Shown: positions 21,890 to 31,071, counted from the stretch's first letter. The stretch is 64,000 nucleotides of DNA from Flavobacteriales bacterium (GCA_020635675.1 JACJZJ010000006.1:124001-188000); one strand, 5' to 3'. Made by a program: numbers and translations. The notes: generated by a model from the sequence alone, not told the origin.

Positions 21890-23577
21890 CGTGCGCTTGC
21901 CACGGCGCTCGTATCCATGGCGGGAATGGGAACGCCGAACAACTCTTCGGCCAGCTGCTCATCATGCCGGTAAACATCGTTCCGGAAGTTCAGGGCGCCT
22001 TTCTCATCCACCCAGGCCGTGAAATAGCCGATCAGCACCGGGACTTTCTTGGGTAGGACCACCGTGGTCTCCCGGCCCTTGTGCATCGCTGCTTCGATCT
22101 TGTTCGGGGTCCATGTGGTATCGCCCCGAAGCAGGTATTCGGCCAGTCGCTTGGGTTCTGAAAGACGGATGCAGCCGTGGCTGACCGCCCTTGTTTCCCG
22201 TGCGAACGCGCCCTTGCTCGGAGTGTCGTGGAAGTAGATGTTGTAGGAGTTCGGGAACAGGAATTTCACCAGCCCCAAGGCGTTCGACGGGCCCGGTCGT
22301 TGCCGGACGACGGGCAGGCTGCTGCTTCCTCCAACGATCTCCATTCCTTTTTTCGCCAGGTAGTTGGGGTCGCGCCGCATGGCCGGCAGGATCTCGTTCC
22401 GGACGATGCTGGATGGCACGGACCAATAGGGGCTGAAGACGATCCGGGATAGGGAATCGCTGAAGATCACGGTGCTCGTGGCCTGTGCACCCACCACCAC
22501 GTTCATGCTCCAGGTCGTGGTATCGCCGGCGATCACATGCATGCGGAACTCCGGGATGTTCACCTCGATGCGGTCCGGGGCCCCGTCGGCCGGCATCCAG
22601 CGCAGGCGCTCCATGTTCATCAGGATGGTGCGGACGCGGTCCGCGATCGGAACGTTGATCTGCTCAATGAACCCTTTCCCGATCACACCGTCCACATCAA
22701 GCCCATGGCGTGCCTGATAGCGCAGCGTGCCGGCCACCAAGGCACTATCCAGCACATCCAACGTATCCCCCGCCGATGGGTCCAGATCGCCGAAGGCGTG
22801 CAGGCGGATCCGGATCCCCGGGATCGCACGGTGATGGTCCCCGGGGACCAACTTGCGTACATCGCCCAGGTCGACCGGCGCCAATGTATCCAGCCAGGTC
22901 AGCTTGTAATAGCGCGACAGTGCCTTCTTCAACCGGCGATACTGGGGCACACGCGGTTCGATGGGGGAGAGGTCCATCCGGCCGGCGGCCAGGGAATCCA
23001 CCAATTGTTGCAGGTCCTTCTTGCGCCGGGGAATGAACCAATCGAGGTCTCGGAGGTCCCGCTGCACATACCCGTTGTATTCGCGGTCGGCGAAGAGGAA
23101 GAACTGTGCCGTGAGCGAGAGTTCAACGTGTGCGATGAAACGGTCTGTCAGGGGAATGGTGTCCGTCCGGTCGAGGATCCGTGTCACCAGTTCATGGATC
23201 GCATCGTGTCCAGTGGATAGCCCGATCGTGCTGTCCTGCACGAGCACCAGGTTCAGGAAGCTCATTGCGGCCGTGCTCAACGTATCGCGCACGAACCAGG
23301 CGTACTGTCCGTCGCGGCGGGCGTAAAAGGCCTGGATCTCGGCGGAATCCTGACGGTACTCCGGGGACAGGGTGATGAACCTCCCGACCTCCTCCGGGGT
23401 GAGGTGCCGCACGGAATAGGCCACGGGTGTCTCGAACAGCTCGTTGATCTCCCGGGCCTGCTCCTCCTGTGTAGGTGCCGGTTCGGGCGGCAGTGTAGCA
23501 CAGCCCGTCCAAGTCCAAATGAGGATCGCGATAAGAAGGAAATGTGACCGGTGCAGGCGTTCCAATGCGGGGAACAT
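21886..23577 (-). CDS. L,D-transpeptidase, YcbB/LdtD type, lipoprotein
   Basis: The 563-residue protein has an N-terminal lipoprotein signal ending WTWTGC, a large helical scaffold region (about 30-300) with a peptidoglycan-binding-like stretch (DSALVAGTLRYQARHGLDVDG, shown partly) and a C-terminal YkuD domain. The catalytic motif is VSHGCIRLSEP (Cys nucleophile, His and Arg). Such enzymes form 3-3 cross-links in peptidoglycan and resist most beta-lactams. ATG 23577 is preferred because it places the signal correctly; an in-frame ATG at 23613 would overlap the upstream gene. It follows a second transpeptidase-type gene by 7 bp, so the two are an operon. Confidence 0.88.
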   Translation of the reverse strand: MFPALERLHRSHFLLIAILIWTWTGCATLPPEPAPTQEEQAREINELFETPVAYSVRHLTPEEVGRFITLSPEYRQDSAEIQAFYARRDGQYAWFVRDTLSTAAMSFLNLVLVQDSTIGLSTGHDAIHELVTRILDRTDTIPLTDRFIAHVELSLTAQFFLFADREYNGYVQRDLRDLDWFIPRRKKDLQQLVDSLAAGRMDLSPIEPRVPQYRRLKKALSRYYKLTWLDTLAPVDLGDVRKLVPGDHHRAIPGIRIRLHAFGDLDPSAGDTLDVLDSALVAGTLRYQARHGLDVDGVIGKGFIEQINVPIADRVRTILMNMERLRWMPADGAPDRIEVNIPEFRMHVIAGDTTTWSMNVVVGAQATSTVIFSDSLSRIVFSPYWSVPSSIVRNEILPAMRRDPNYLAKKGMEIVGGSSSLPVVRQRPGPSNALGLVKFLFPNSYNIYFHDTPSKGAFARETRAVSHGCIRLSEPKRLAEYLLRGDTTWTPNKIEAAMHKGRETTVVLPKKVPVLIGYFTAWVDEKGALNFRNDVYRHDEQLAEELFGVPIPAMDTSAVASAR

Positions 23578-23584
23578 CGTGAAC

Positions 23585-24220
23585 TCAGGCGTGCACGTAC
23601 AGGAGGCCACCATCGGCCAGGAGCCGGATCAACCGCGGCATTTCCTCCTCTGGAACTGCGGGGCAGCCCCAGCTGCGACCGAGCCGGCCGTTGGCGTTGA
23701 TGAACGCCTGACTGACGTAGTCCGCACCGTGCATGATGATCTCGCGCTCCAACGCATGTCCGTTGATGCCACGGTCCAGGCCATGGAGCAACAGCGCCGG
23801 TCCGTGCTTCGGACTGATGATCTCGGGGCCTACACGATAGAGGCCCAGGCTGGTCTGGTGCGATCCCTCGCGGTCGCTGAAATGCTCGGCCATCATTTCG
23901 CCCGTGGCCTGCCCGTGGGCCACCCATGTTCGAAGCAGCACTTTGCCGGAGCCCAGGTCGATCACGGTCAAGCGCGGTTCCGTGCTCGGTCGGGACATAT
24001 CCGCGATGGCAAGCACCCCACCGATGATCCCATGGGCCTCCAAGCTGTGCAGCGCATCGGAAAAGACCGGCAGGTCCATCAGGTCCTCCAGTCCGATCCG
24101 ATCATAGAGCGCTTCTTCCGTGGTACGCTCGACGGCCGGCGTGGCCGGCGTCGCCGGCCGCTCCGGGGCCGGAGCGGTCAGGCCCAAAAGCGATACCAGG
24201 ACGTTGGGCAGGAGCACCAT
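23585..24220 (-). CDS. Murein L,D-transpeptidase catalytic-domain-family protein
   Basis: The 211-residue protein has a signal-like N-terminus (MVLLPNVLVSLLGLTAPAP) followed by a low-complexity ATPATPAV linker. The domain contains SLGLYRVGPEIISPKHGPALLLH, ALEREIIMHGADYVS and the terminal LGRSWGCPAVPEEEM with the Cys nucleophile. This is the YkuD-related family (PF13645-like), often annotated 'murein L,D-transpeptidase catalytic domain family'. A periplasmic role in cell-wall cross-linking or lipoprotein attachment is likely. A -7-like TACATTCA lies at 24239-24246. It is followed by the larger YcbB-type enzyme, giving two different L,D-transpeptidase folds in one operon. Confidence 0.85.
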   Translation of the reverse strand: MVLLPNVLVSLLGLTAPAPERPATPATPAVERTTEEALYDRIGLEDLMDLPVFSDALHSLEAHGIIGGVLAIADMSRPSTEPRLTVIDLGSGKVLLRTWVAHGQATGEMMAEHFSDREGSHQTSLGLYRVGPEIISPKHGPALLLHGLDRGINGHALEREIIMHGADYVSQAFINANGRLGRSWGCPAVPEEEMPRLIRLLADGGLLYVHA

Positions 24221-24308
24221 CGTTCTTCCTTGCGGCCGTGAATGTAACGATCACGGACCATGCTTTTTTATACGGTCGACGGGAGCGGAAGTTCGCCCGA
24301 CGATGGGC

Positions 24309-25433
24309 TCATCCCCGCCGTCCGGTCCGGTTCGCCAGGTCCAGGACCTCAGCGATGAACGCGGACCAGGAACGATCCTTCCTGAGCGCAGCGATGGCCG
24401 GCCTGAAATGCTCCGTGCCCAGTTGGAACAGGCGTTCGATGCCTTCAGCGACAGCGGAAGGGGATGCTTCAGGAACGAGCACACCGGTGGACCCGTCCTT
24501 GACGGTCTCCCGCAGACCGCCCACATCGGTGGCCACCACGGGCACGCCGAATTGAAAGGCCGCCGCGGTGACACCGCTTTGCGTGGCGGAACGGTAGGGC
24601 AACACCATCGCGTCGGCGCAACTGAACAGCAGGGCCACTTCCTGCGAAGGAATGAACCGGTCCATCAGCACGATGTCGTTCGCTTTTGGATGCCGCGCCG
24701 CCGACCGCCGCAATTGTTCACGGTCACCGTATGGCTCCCCGGCGATCACGAGCTGGTATGGCCCATGGAGATGCGCGAACGCGTCGAGCAACACATCAAC
24801 GCCCTTGTAGGGGCGGATCAGACCGAAGAACAACAGGTGCCGCTTCGTCGGATCCAATCCGAGTCGTGTGCTGGCCTCGGTCCGATCGATCGCCTGACCG
24901 AAATGATCATAGAACGGGTGGTGGATCACCTGGACCGGAACGCGAGGAGCCAGGTCGTGGATCTCAGCGGCCACGGCATCGCTCAATGCGATCGTCGCCG
25001 TGCTGTTGGCCAGCAACCTTCGGACAAGCACGCGGTCCCAAGGCCTGCGTTCATGCGGGATGGCGTTGTCCACGATGGTGATCACCGGCACCCCACCGCG
25101 TCGCACACCCCGGGCCAACGCAGTGGTCGCGGGCGCCAGGAAGGTGGTCCAGTGGCGGACGATCACCAGGTCGGGCCGATCTTCCAAGATCCTCTTTGCT
25201 GCCCGTGACCAGGTCCATGGCGCGATGCTATCCAGCACCGGCACGGCGGCGGAAGCGGGCACTGTTCCGGGTTCCACCTGCGACCGGCCTGGAAAAAGCA
25301 GGGCGGGGTACTGCCGGGACCAGGTGTAGGTCACCACGTCGTTCGCGCGACCAAGCTCCTCCGCCATGCGCGCATTGAACTGGGCAATGCCGCCACGGAA
25401 GGGCGGGAAGGTGGAACAAATGGCGATCCGCAC
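24309..25433 (-). CDS. Family 4 glycosyltransferase
   Basis: The 374-residue protein has a GT-B fold. The N-terminal half begins MRIAICSTFPPFRGGIAQFN. The C-terminal half has LLFFGLIRPYKGVDVLLDAF, the IVLMDRFIPSQEVALLFSCAD segment and the ADAMVLPYR / GVTAAAFQFGVPVVATDVGG nucleotide-sugar region. It transfers a sugar from an NDP- or GDP-sugar to an unknown acceptor, presumably in cell-surface polysaccharide or glycoprotein synthesis. The start is GTG 25433, since no ATG fits the conserved N-terminus. A CATCTTTG (one mismatch -7 box) lies at 25450-25457, 16 nt upstream. The gene stands alone, divergent from the YwqK-like operon. Confidence 0.9.
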   Translation of the reverse strand: MRIAICSTFPPFRGGIAQFNARMAEELGRANDVVTYTWSRQYPALLFPGRSQVEPGTVPASAAVPVLDSIAPWTWSRAAKRILEDRPDLVIVRHWTTFLAPATTALARGVRRGGVPVITIVDNAIPHERRPWDRVLVRRLLANSTATIALSDAVAAEIHDLAPRVPVQVIHHPFYDHFGQAIDRTEASTRLGLDPTKRHLLFFGLIRPYKGVDVLLDAFAHLHGPYQLVIAGEPYGDREQLRRSAARHPKANDIVLMDRFIPSQEVALLFSCADAMVLPYRSATQSGVTAAAFQFGVPVVATDVGGLRETVKDGSTGVLVPEASPSAVAEGIERLFQLGTEHFRPAIAALRKDRSWSAFIAEVLDLANRTGRRG

Positions 25434-25523
25434 GGTCGGGGCTGGTGCACAAAGATGAGCGACCGCATCGGTAGAGGTCGGTCGGGGGCATCCTCCCCGC
25501 CCGGGTCGCGCGCCCTGTCAGTG

Positions 25524-25531
25524 TAACTTTG
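25524..25531 (+). promoter_or_regulatory. -7 promoter box TAACTTTG (six-gene operon)
   Basis: Exact TAnnTTTG on the plus strand, 7 nt before ATG 25539, so the operon message should be essentially leaderless. Confidence 0.6.
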
Positions 25532-25538
25532 TCGCAAC

Positions 25539-26564
25539 ATGCGCCGCCTACGGACCGCGATCTTACTGGCATTTGCAGGACCCTTGCTCGGTCTGGCCCA
25601 GACGCCCACCCCGGCACCCAATGTCACGGATGCCAATGGGCACAAGCAAGGGCAGTGGGTCCGCCTGTGGGCGGGAAGCGACCAGGTCCGCTATGCCGGT
25701 GCGTTCAAGGACGACCGGCCGGTCGGTCGATTTATCTATTACAGCACGGACGGTCGCGTGGAGAGCGTAATCGCTCATTACGCCAGCAGTGACGCCAGTC
25801 ATGCGCTCCACTATCATCCCGGTGGGCGTTTGATGGCCGAAGGACGCTACGTCGGGGAGAAGAAGGACAGCATCTGGAACTATTATGATGAGCATGGCGG
25901 TCTCAGGTCCAGGGAGCGTTATGTCCGCGGTGTGATGGATGGTGAGCAGACGACCTATTTCAGCGACGGCAGCGCTGCCGAGGTGACGCACTTCAAGAAC
26001 GGCAAGGAGGACGGTGAACACGTACAGTATTTCGCGAACGGACAGGTGCGCCACCGCGCCATGTACAGCAACGGCGAACCCGAGGGCGAAATGACCTGGT
26101 ACTATCCTGATGGCAAGCGGGAGATCGCGGGGACCGCAGTGAACGGGATGCGCGAGGGATCATGGTTCTACTACAACAAGGATGGGACCGTTCAAATGCA
26201 GTCCTTGTACCAGGGTGGGGAGTTGATCCGCGACAAGAGGGAGAACGGCACGTTCACGGACTACTACGACGATGAGCGACCCGAGCGGGAGGAGACCTAT
26301 GCAAAGGGTCTTTTGGAAGGGCCGTTCATGGAATGGTACGACAATGGTGAATGGGTGGACGAACCCTTGCCCGCCGACCCGAAATTGGGCCGCGTGGGTG
26401 CATCGGACGAGCGGCAGAGAGTGTTGAAGGGGCAGACCAAGAAGCGCGATGGCACCTATCTGCATGGAGAATTGAATGGGAAGGTGCGCACCTATGACGA
26501 GCGTGGCGTACTTGTCCTCACAGAGGAATACGCAAATGGTCGACGGATCTCCAGCGGACCATGA
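25539..26564 (+). CDS. Secreted YwqK/MORN-repeat protein
   Basis: The 341-residue protein has a signal peptide (MRRLRTAILLAFAGPLLGLAQ) and about a dozen MORN-like repeats of the type YYSTDGRVESV, YFANGQVRHRAMYSNGEPEG, WYYPDGKREIAGTAVNGMREG. The family is often labelled 'toxin-antitoxin system YwqK antitoxin', but there is no toxin neighbour, and the secreted repeat architecture is common in Bacteroidota with unknown role. It is the first gene of a plus-strand operon. Its stop overlaps the mnmA start (ATGA). Leaderless by box position. Confidence 0.85.
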   Translation: MRRLRTAILLAFAGPLLGLAQTPTPAPNVTDANGHKQGQWVRLWAGSDQVRYAGAFKDDRPVGRFIYYSTDGRVESVIAHYASSDASHALHYHPGGRLMAEGRYVGEKKDSIWNYYDEHGGLRSRERYVRGVMDGEQTTYFSDGSAAEVTHFKNGKEDGEHVQYFANGQVRHRAMYSNGEPEGEMTWYYPDGKREIAGTAVNGMREGSWFYYNKDGTVQMQSLYQGGELIRDKRENGTFTDYYDDERPEREETYAKGLLEGPFMEWYDNGEWVDEPLPADPKLGRVGASDERQRVLKGQTKKRDGTYLHGELNGKVRTYDERGVLVLTEEYANGRRISSGP

Positions 26565-27664
26565 GCAAGCACGGACGCATCCTGGTGGCCATGAGCGGCG
26601 GAGTGGACAGTTCCGTCGCCGCGCTTATGCTGCACGAGGAAGGCTACGAGGTGATCGGCGTGACCATGAAGACCTGGGACTATGCCCAGAGCGGTGGGGG
26701 GAAACGCGTGACCGGCTGCTGTGACCTTGATAGCATCAACGATGCCCGGAACATGGCCGTGAGCCGGGGGTTCCATCACATGATCCTCGATATTCGGGAG
26801 GAGTTCGGCGATGCCATCATCGGTAATTTCACCAGTGAGTACCTCGCCGGGCGTACGCCCAATCCATGTGTGCTATGCAACACGTTCATCAAATGGGAGG
26901 CGCTCCTGAAGCGTGCGGATCTGATGGATTGCATGCACATCGCGACGGGTCACTATGCCAGCGTCCGCAGGGAGAACGATCGCCATGTGGTATCGCGCGG
27001 CCTTGACCCGGCGAAGGACCAGAGCTATGTGCTTTGGGGGCTGACACAGGAGAGCCTCGAGCGCACGCATTTTCCTCTTGGCGGCTTCACGAAGGAGCGG
27101 ATCAAAGAGTTGGCCCGATCCAGCGGTTTTCCGGAACTGGCCGCCAAGAGCGAGAGCTATGAGATCTGCTTCATACCCGATAACGACTACCGCGGTTTTC
27201 TGAAACGCAAGGAGCCCGGGACCATGCAGGGGTTGGCCCATGGAAAGCTGGTCAGCACGACAGGCGAGACCCTTGGTGAACATGACGGTTATCCCTTCTT
27301 CACCATCGGCCAACGCAAGGGCCTGGGGATCGCCGTTGGTGAACCGATGTACGTAACGGAGATCGTACCGGAAACGAACACGGTCGTTCTCGGGCGCAAG
27401 GAGGACCTGCGATGCACCCGCATGTGGGTGCGCCGGCCGAATTTCCAGAAGATCGACCGATTGCGCGGTGAAATGGAAGTGGTGGCCAAGGTGCGGTACA
27501 AGGACAAGGGCACACCGGCGACCATTTCGATGGACGATCAACGGGTCCTGGTGGAATTCCATGCACCCGTGGCAGGCATCGCACCCGGCCAGAGTGCCGT
27601 CTTCTATGACGGGGAGGATGTGGTCGGTGGTGGATTCATCGATCGGGAGACCCCAATGTCATGA
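26561..27664 (+). CDS. mnmA: tRNA-specific 2-thiouridylase
   Basis: The 367-residue protein carries the PP-loop SGGVDSS (12-18), the catalytic cysteine region RTPNPCVLCN (98-107; Cys106 is the family nucleophile position), the second cysteine in YEICFIPD (Cys203) and FFTIGQRKGLGIAVG. It thiolates U34 of tRNA-Lys, -Glu and -Gln using ATP and a sulfur relay. Both start (ATGA with the YwqK-like gene) and stop (ATGA with the next lipoprotein gene) are overlapped, so translation should be coupled across the operon. Confidence 0.96.
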   Translation: MSKHGRILVAMSGGVDSSVAALMLHEEGYEVIGVTMKTWDYAQSGGGKRVTGCCDLDSINDARNMAVSRGFHHMILDIREEFGDAIIGNFTSEYLAGRTPNPCVLCNTFIKWEALLKRADLMDCMHIATGHYASVRRENDRHVVSRGLDPAKDQSYVLWGLTQESLERTHFPLGGFTKERIKELARSSGFPELAAKSESYEICFIPDNDYRGFLKRKEPGTMQGLAHGKLVSTTGETLGEHDGYPFFTIGQRKGLGIAVGEPMYVTEIVPETNTVVLGRKEDLRCTRMWVRRPNFQKIDRLRGEMEVVAKVRYKDKGTPATISMDDQRVLVEFHAPVAGIAPGQSAVFYDGEDVVGGGFIDRETPMS

Positions 27665-28350
27665 ACCGATGGACGTTGCTCATACCCCTGGCGGGCCTGG
27701 TGCTGGCCGCCGGCTGCCGCAAGGACGATCACGGCCACGTGGACCTGGGCCACGCCTATTTCCCCACAGGGATCGGTCATTGGGTGGAATACGTCGTGGA
27801 TAGCGCCTGGATCGATGAGGCCAATCAGATCACAGGGCATCGCACCTACCACTTGCGGGAGTTGCTGGAGTCGGAACTCATCGATGACGAGGGCAGGACG
27901 GCCCAGCGCGTCGAACGCTACGTGCTGGACAGTCTGGGCGAGTGGGCGATCCGGGATATCTGGACACAGACACGCAACAGCACTTCCGCCGAACGCACCG
28001 AAGAGAACAGACGCTACCTGAAGTTGTCCTTCCCGCCCCATGAAGGGGAGTATTGGAACCTCAACGTGTACAATGCCGAAGATCCGCTTGAGGTGGAATA
28101 TCAGATGGTGGACCAGCCCTGGTCCGCGAATGGATTGAACTTCGACAGTACCCTGGTGGTCCGGAGCACCTTCCTGAACAACCTGGTCGATACGCTCATT
28201 TACATCGAGCGCTATGCCAAGCATGTCGGAATGGTCGATCGGCAGGTGGACAGCAGCAACACGCAGTTCATTTTCAACGATACGCTTCCACCGGCGCCGC
28301 GCACGCGTGGTTGGTATCTCCGTCAGACGATCACGGCTTTTGGCCCATGA
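27661..28350 (+). CDS. Lipoprotein of unknown function
   Basis: The 229-residue protein has a lipobox LVLAAGC at residues about 17-23 after a basic N-terminus. The mature part starts RKDDHGHVDLGHAYFPTGIGHWVEYVVDS; 'FPTGIGHWVEY' with a following 'V.DSLGEWAIRDIW' pattern recurs in Bacteroidota lipoproteins of unknown function. No catalytic motif is seen. It is translationally coupled on both sides by ATGA overlaps, to mnmA upstream and to the subtilase downstream. A structural or maturation role linked to the secreted protease is possible but is only suggested by position. Confidence 0.75.
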   Translation: MNRWTLLIPLAGLVLAAGCRKDDHGHVDLGHAYFPTGIGHWVEYVVDSAWIDEANQITGHRTYHLRELLESELIDDEGRTAQRVERYVLDSLGEWAIRDIWTQTRNSTSAERTEENRRYLKLSFPPHEGEYWNLNVYNAEDPLEVEYQMVDQPWSANGLNFDSTLVVRSTFLNNLVDTLIYIERYAKHVGMVDRQVDSSNTQFIFNDTLPPAPRTRGWYLRQTITAFGP

Positions 28351-30026
28351 CCCGTCGCCTCCTCCTCGCCGTTGCCGTTCAGATGGTCCTGCTGACCGGC
28401 GTCTTCGGGCAAACGGCACCGGCCACCTATCGGATCGCCTTTACCGACAAGACCAACACGCCCTATACCATCGACCATCCGGAAGCATACCTGGGACAAC
28501 GGTCGATCGAACGGCGCCAACAACAGGGCATTCCCATTGATCCCTTCGACCTGCCTGTGGATCCCGCCTATGTGGATGCCCTGCTCGCCAGCGGGCAGTT
28601 CGAGTTGATGTATTGCAGCAAATGGACGAATTCCGTGACGATCCATAGCACCGATACCCTTGCGCTCGATACCATCGACCAGCTGCCCTTCGTGGCATCG
28701 GTGCGGCTCCTCGCGGATGGCCGCCCGCATTCCGATAGGAGAGGGGACAAGTTCCGTACGCCCGTGTCAAAAGGGGGGATATCGGGACCGTATGAACCGC
28801 TGTACGGTGAGAGCTTCCGCCAGATCGAGATGTTGAACGGACATCTGCTCCACGCTGCTGGTGCAATGGGGCAGGGGATGCGCATCGGTGTCCTCGATTC
28901 CGGATTCGATCACGCGGACTCGCTTCCGGCTTTCGCCGACCTGTTCGCCCGAAATGGGGTGGTCATGACCGAGGACGTCGTGGACGAGGACGGGGATGTC
29001 TATCATGATCACTGGCATGGTCGGACGGTGCTTTCGTGCCTGGCGGGGCACGTGGACGGCCACCTCCTGGGGAGTGCCCCAGAGGCGGACTATGTGCTGG
29101 TGCGGACCGAGAACGCGGCTTCCGAGTATATCGTCGAGGAGGACAATTGGGTGCGTGGCGCCGAGCTATGCGACAGCTTGGGATGCGACGTGCTGAACAC
29201 CTCGCTCGGCTACACGACCTTCGATGACAGCCTCCAGGACCACGACTACGCGGATATGGACGGTATGACCACGCGCATCAGCATCGCTGCATCCATCGCC
29301 GCAAGTCGTGGCATGGTGGTGGTCGTGAGCGCTGGCAATAGTGGTGCCGGTGCGTGGCACTATATCGGAGCTCCCGCCGATGCTGCCGGTGTGCTGGCGG
29401 TCGGGGCCGTGGGTCCCGACCGTGTGACGGCCTCCTTCAGTTCGCGTGGTCCGAGCAGCGATGGCCGTGTCAAACCGGACGTGGCGGCGGTGGGCTTCCA
29501 GGCCTATGGGCTGGGCATCGATGGAAGCCGCGTCGACCCGATCAATGGAACGTCGTTCAGCAGCCCCGTTCTTGCGGGAGGAGTGACCTGCCTCTGGCAA
29601 TTGCATCCGGACCGGACCGCCGCGGAGGTCCGCGATGCGGTGATCCGCAGCGCCTCGCGTTACTCCGCCCCCGACAGCGCCACGGGCTATGGCATTCCCG
29701 ACCTTTGGCGCGCGCACCTCCTTTTGAACGGCAGGGACCTCACCGGCCTTTCCAGTACGCAGTTCATGGAGATCGCGCCCGTGCCGTTCACGGACCATTT
29801 CGAACTGGTGCTGTTCACAGGTGGGGCCGATCGGCTTGACGTACGGCTCTATGGTCCGGAGGGCAGGATGACCTGGGAGGCCTCCAAACCCCTTGATCCT
29901 GGCACCTATCAGCGACTTTGGTTGGGAGACCCGGCGCTCGCTGCATTGTCGGCCGGTGTGTACGTGCTCGATGCGGTGATCGGAAGCGCTCACCTGCGCA
30001 GGAGTCTCGTGAAGGCGGAGCAATGA
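28347..30026 (+). CDS. S8 family serine protease with T9SS C-terminal sorting domain
   Basis: The 559-residue protein has a signal peptide (LLLAVAVQMVLLTGVFGQ), a prodomain to about 150 and a subtilisin domain: catalytic Asp184 (GVLDSGFDHAD), His224 (DHWHGRTVLS), oxyanion Asn331 (SAGNSG) and Ser403 (NGTSFSSPVLAGG). The last about 85 residues (FMEIAPVPFTDHFELVLFT, ending SAGVYVLDAVIG and LRRSLVKAE) form a T9SS type A-like C-terminal sorting domain. The protein should therefore cross the outer membrane by T9SS and be released or anchored. ATG 28347 overlaps the preceding stop (ATGA); the in-frame ATG 12 codons upstream lies inside the lipoprotein gene and gives no signal peptide. Confidence 0.93.
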   Translation: MTRRLLLAVAVQMVLLTGVFGQTAPATYRIAFTDKTNTPYTIDHPEAYLGQRSIERRQQQGIPIDPFDLPVDPAYVDALLASGQFELMYCSKWTNSVTIHSTDTLALDTIDQLPFVASVRLLADGRPHSDRRGDKFRTPVSKGGISGPYEPLYGESFRQIEMLNGHLLHAAGAMGQGMRIGVLDSGFDHADSLPAFADLFARNGVVMTEDVVDEDGDVYHDHWHGRTVLSCLAGHVDGHLLGSAPEADYVLVRTENAASEYIVEEDNWVRGAELCDSLGCDVLNTSLGYTTFDDSLQDHDYADMDGMTTRISIAASIAASRGMVVVVSAGNSGAGAWHYIGAPADAAGVLAVGAVGPDRVTASFSSRGPSSDGRVKPDVAAVGFQAYGLGIDGSRVDPINGTSFSSPVLAGGVTCLWQLHPDRTAAEVRDAVIRSASRYSAPDSATGYGIPDLWRAHLLLNGRDLTGLSSTQFMEIAPVPFTDHFELVLFTGGADRLDVRLYGPEGRMTWEASKPLDPGTYQRLWLGDPALAALSAGVYVLDAVIGSAHLRRSLVKAEQ

Positions 30027-30616
30027 GACCGCGCCCGCCTGAAAGCGCGAAGATCGGTCCGGACATGCTCCTTCGGGCCTATGGATCAGGAATATTCCCG
30101 ATGGGTGCAGCGGATGGTCCGGTCCGTTGGTACGATCCCCCGGTCCGCTGCATCCTACCGATGGTCCCGCTCTCACCGCCAAGGTCCCTGAAGGCGGTAT
30201 CGCGCTCGGACCGCTTCACCCTGACCCACGATCGGGCGTTCGAAGCGGTCATGCGCGGCTGTGCGGACCGTCCGCTCACCTGGATCACGGAGGAGCTGGT
30301 CGCGGCCTATGTGGCGCTTCACCGGATGGGCCATGCGCATTCGGTGGAGGTCTGGGAGCGCGGTGAACTGGTCGGGGGACTGTACGGGGTGCACATGGGT
30401 GCCGCGTTCTTCGGGGAGAGCATGTTCCACCGACGACCAGAAGCATCCAAGCTGGCTTTCTTCCACCTTCACGCCCACCTTCTTCGAAGGGACTTCCGGC
30501 TTCATGACGCGCAGATCATCAATCCCTTCACCGCATCGCTCGGTGCGGTGGAATTGGAACGGGATCTGTTCCAACGTCGCTTGGAGGAGGCATTGCCCAT
30601 CGAACGTACATTCTGA
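30023..30616 (+). CDS. aat: Leucyl/phenylalanyl-tRNA-protein transferase
   Basis: The 197-residue protein has the family hallmarks LLRAYGSGIFPMG (16-28), VRWYDPPVRCILP, the Gly-rich GGLYGVHMGAAFFGESMFHR (given in part) and DAQIINPFTASLGA. It attaches Leu or Phe to N-terminal Arg or Lys, marking proteins for ClpAP through the N-end rule. ATG 30023 overlaps the protease stop (ATGA), and the length matches the family core. It is cytoplasmic, so its place between a secreted protease and a secreted DUF2141 protein reflects operon packing rather than shared location. Confidence 0.94.
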   Translation: MRPRPPESAKIGPDMLLRAYGSGIFPMGAADGPVRWYDPPVRCILPMVPLSPPRSLKAVSRSDRFTLTHDRAFEAVMRGCADRPLTWITEELVAAYVALHRMGHAHSVEVWERGELVGGLYGVHMGAAFFGESMFHRRPEASKLAFFHLHAHLLRRDFRLHDAQIINPFTASLGAVELERDLFQRRLEEALPIERTF

Positions 30617-30626
30617 ACTTCGTACC

Positions 30627-31067
30627 ATGCACCGACCCATCGCGGTCTTCATGTACTTGTTCCCCTTGCTGCTCCTTGCCCAGGGTCGGCTCGAGGTGGT
30701 CGTTCATATACCCGAACAGGCACCCTCCGGAACGTTGCACCTGGCCTTGTGTCCGAACGAGGATGCTTTCAGGATAGTGGAGGGATGCCGGATCAGGGAG
30801 GTCGTCACCAAGGGTGATGCCGCATCGTTCAGCTTCCCTGATCTGCCCGCTGGTACCTATGCGGTTAAGGTCTTTCTGGACATGAACGGCAACGGGGTGC
30901 TGGACAAGAACGAGCTGGGCATCCCTCAGGAACCCGTCGGATTCAGCAACGATGCGATGGGGCGCATGGGTCCCGCATCGTTCAAGGAGGCATCGTTCGC
31001 TTTCTCGGGTGTGGATACGGCCATCGCCTTCACCCTGCGGGTGCCGCCACGTATGGAGGAGCGGTGA
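30627..31067 (+). CDS. Secreted DUF2141-like protein
   Basis: The 146-residue protein has a signal peptide (FMYLFPLLLLAQ) and the DUF2141 pattern: GTLHLALCPNEDAF, ASFSFPDLPAGTYAVKVFLD, MNGNGVLDKNELGIPQEPVGFSN and PASFKEASFAF. The fold is an Ig/transthyretin-like beta-sandwich with an EF-hand-like D-x-N-x-N-G loop that could bind Ca2+. The function is unknown; it is exported to the periplasm. It is the last gene of the plus-strand operon, 10 bp after aat, and ends 4 bp before the stop of the convergent KdsC-like gene. Confidence 0.85.
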   Translation: MHRPIAVFMYLFPLLLLAQGRLEVVVHIPEQAPSGTLHLALCPNEDAFRIVEGCRIREVVTKGDAASFSFPDLPAGTYAVKVFLDMNGNGVLDKNELGIPQEPVGFSNDAMGRMGPASFKEASFAFSGVDTAIAFTLRVPPRMEER

Positions 31068-31071
31068 ACCG

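Noticed and set aside
25539..26564. Toxin-antitoxin system based on the YwqK antitoxin label
   Set aside because: The protein is secreted, made of MORN-like repeats, and has no toxin partner; the label is a historical family name.
28311..28346. Earlier start for the subtilase
   Set aside because: It would place 12 residues before the signal peptide; ATG 28347 overlaps the previous stop as ATGA, like its neighbours.
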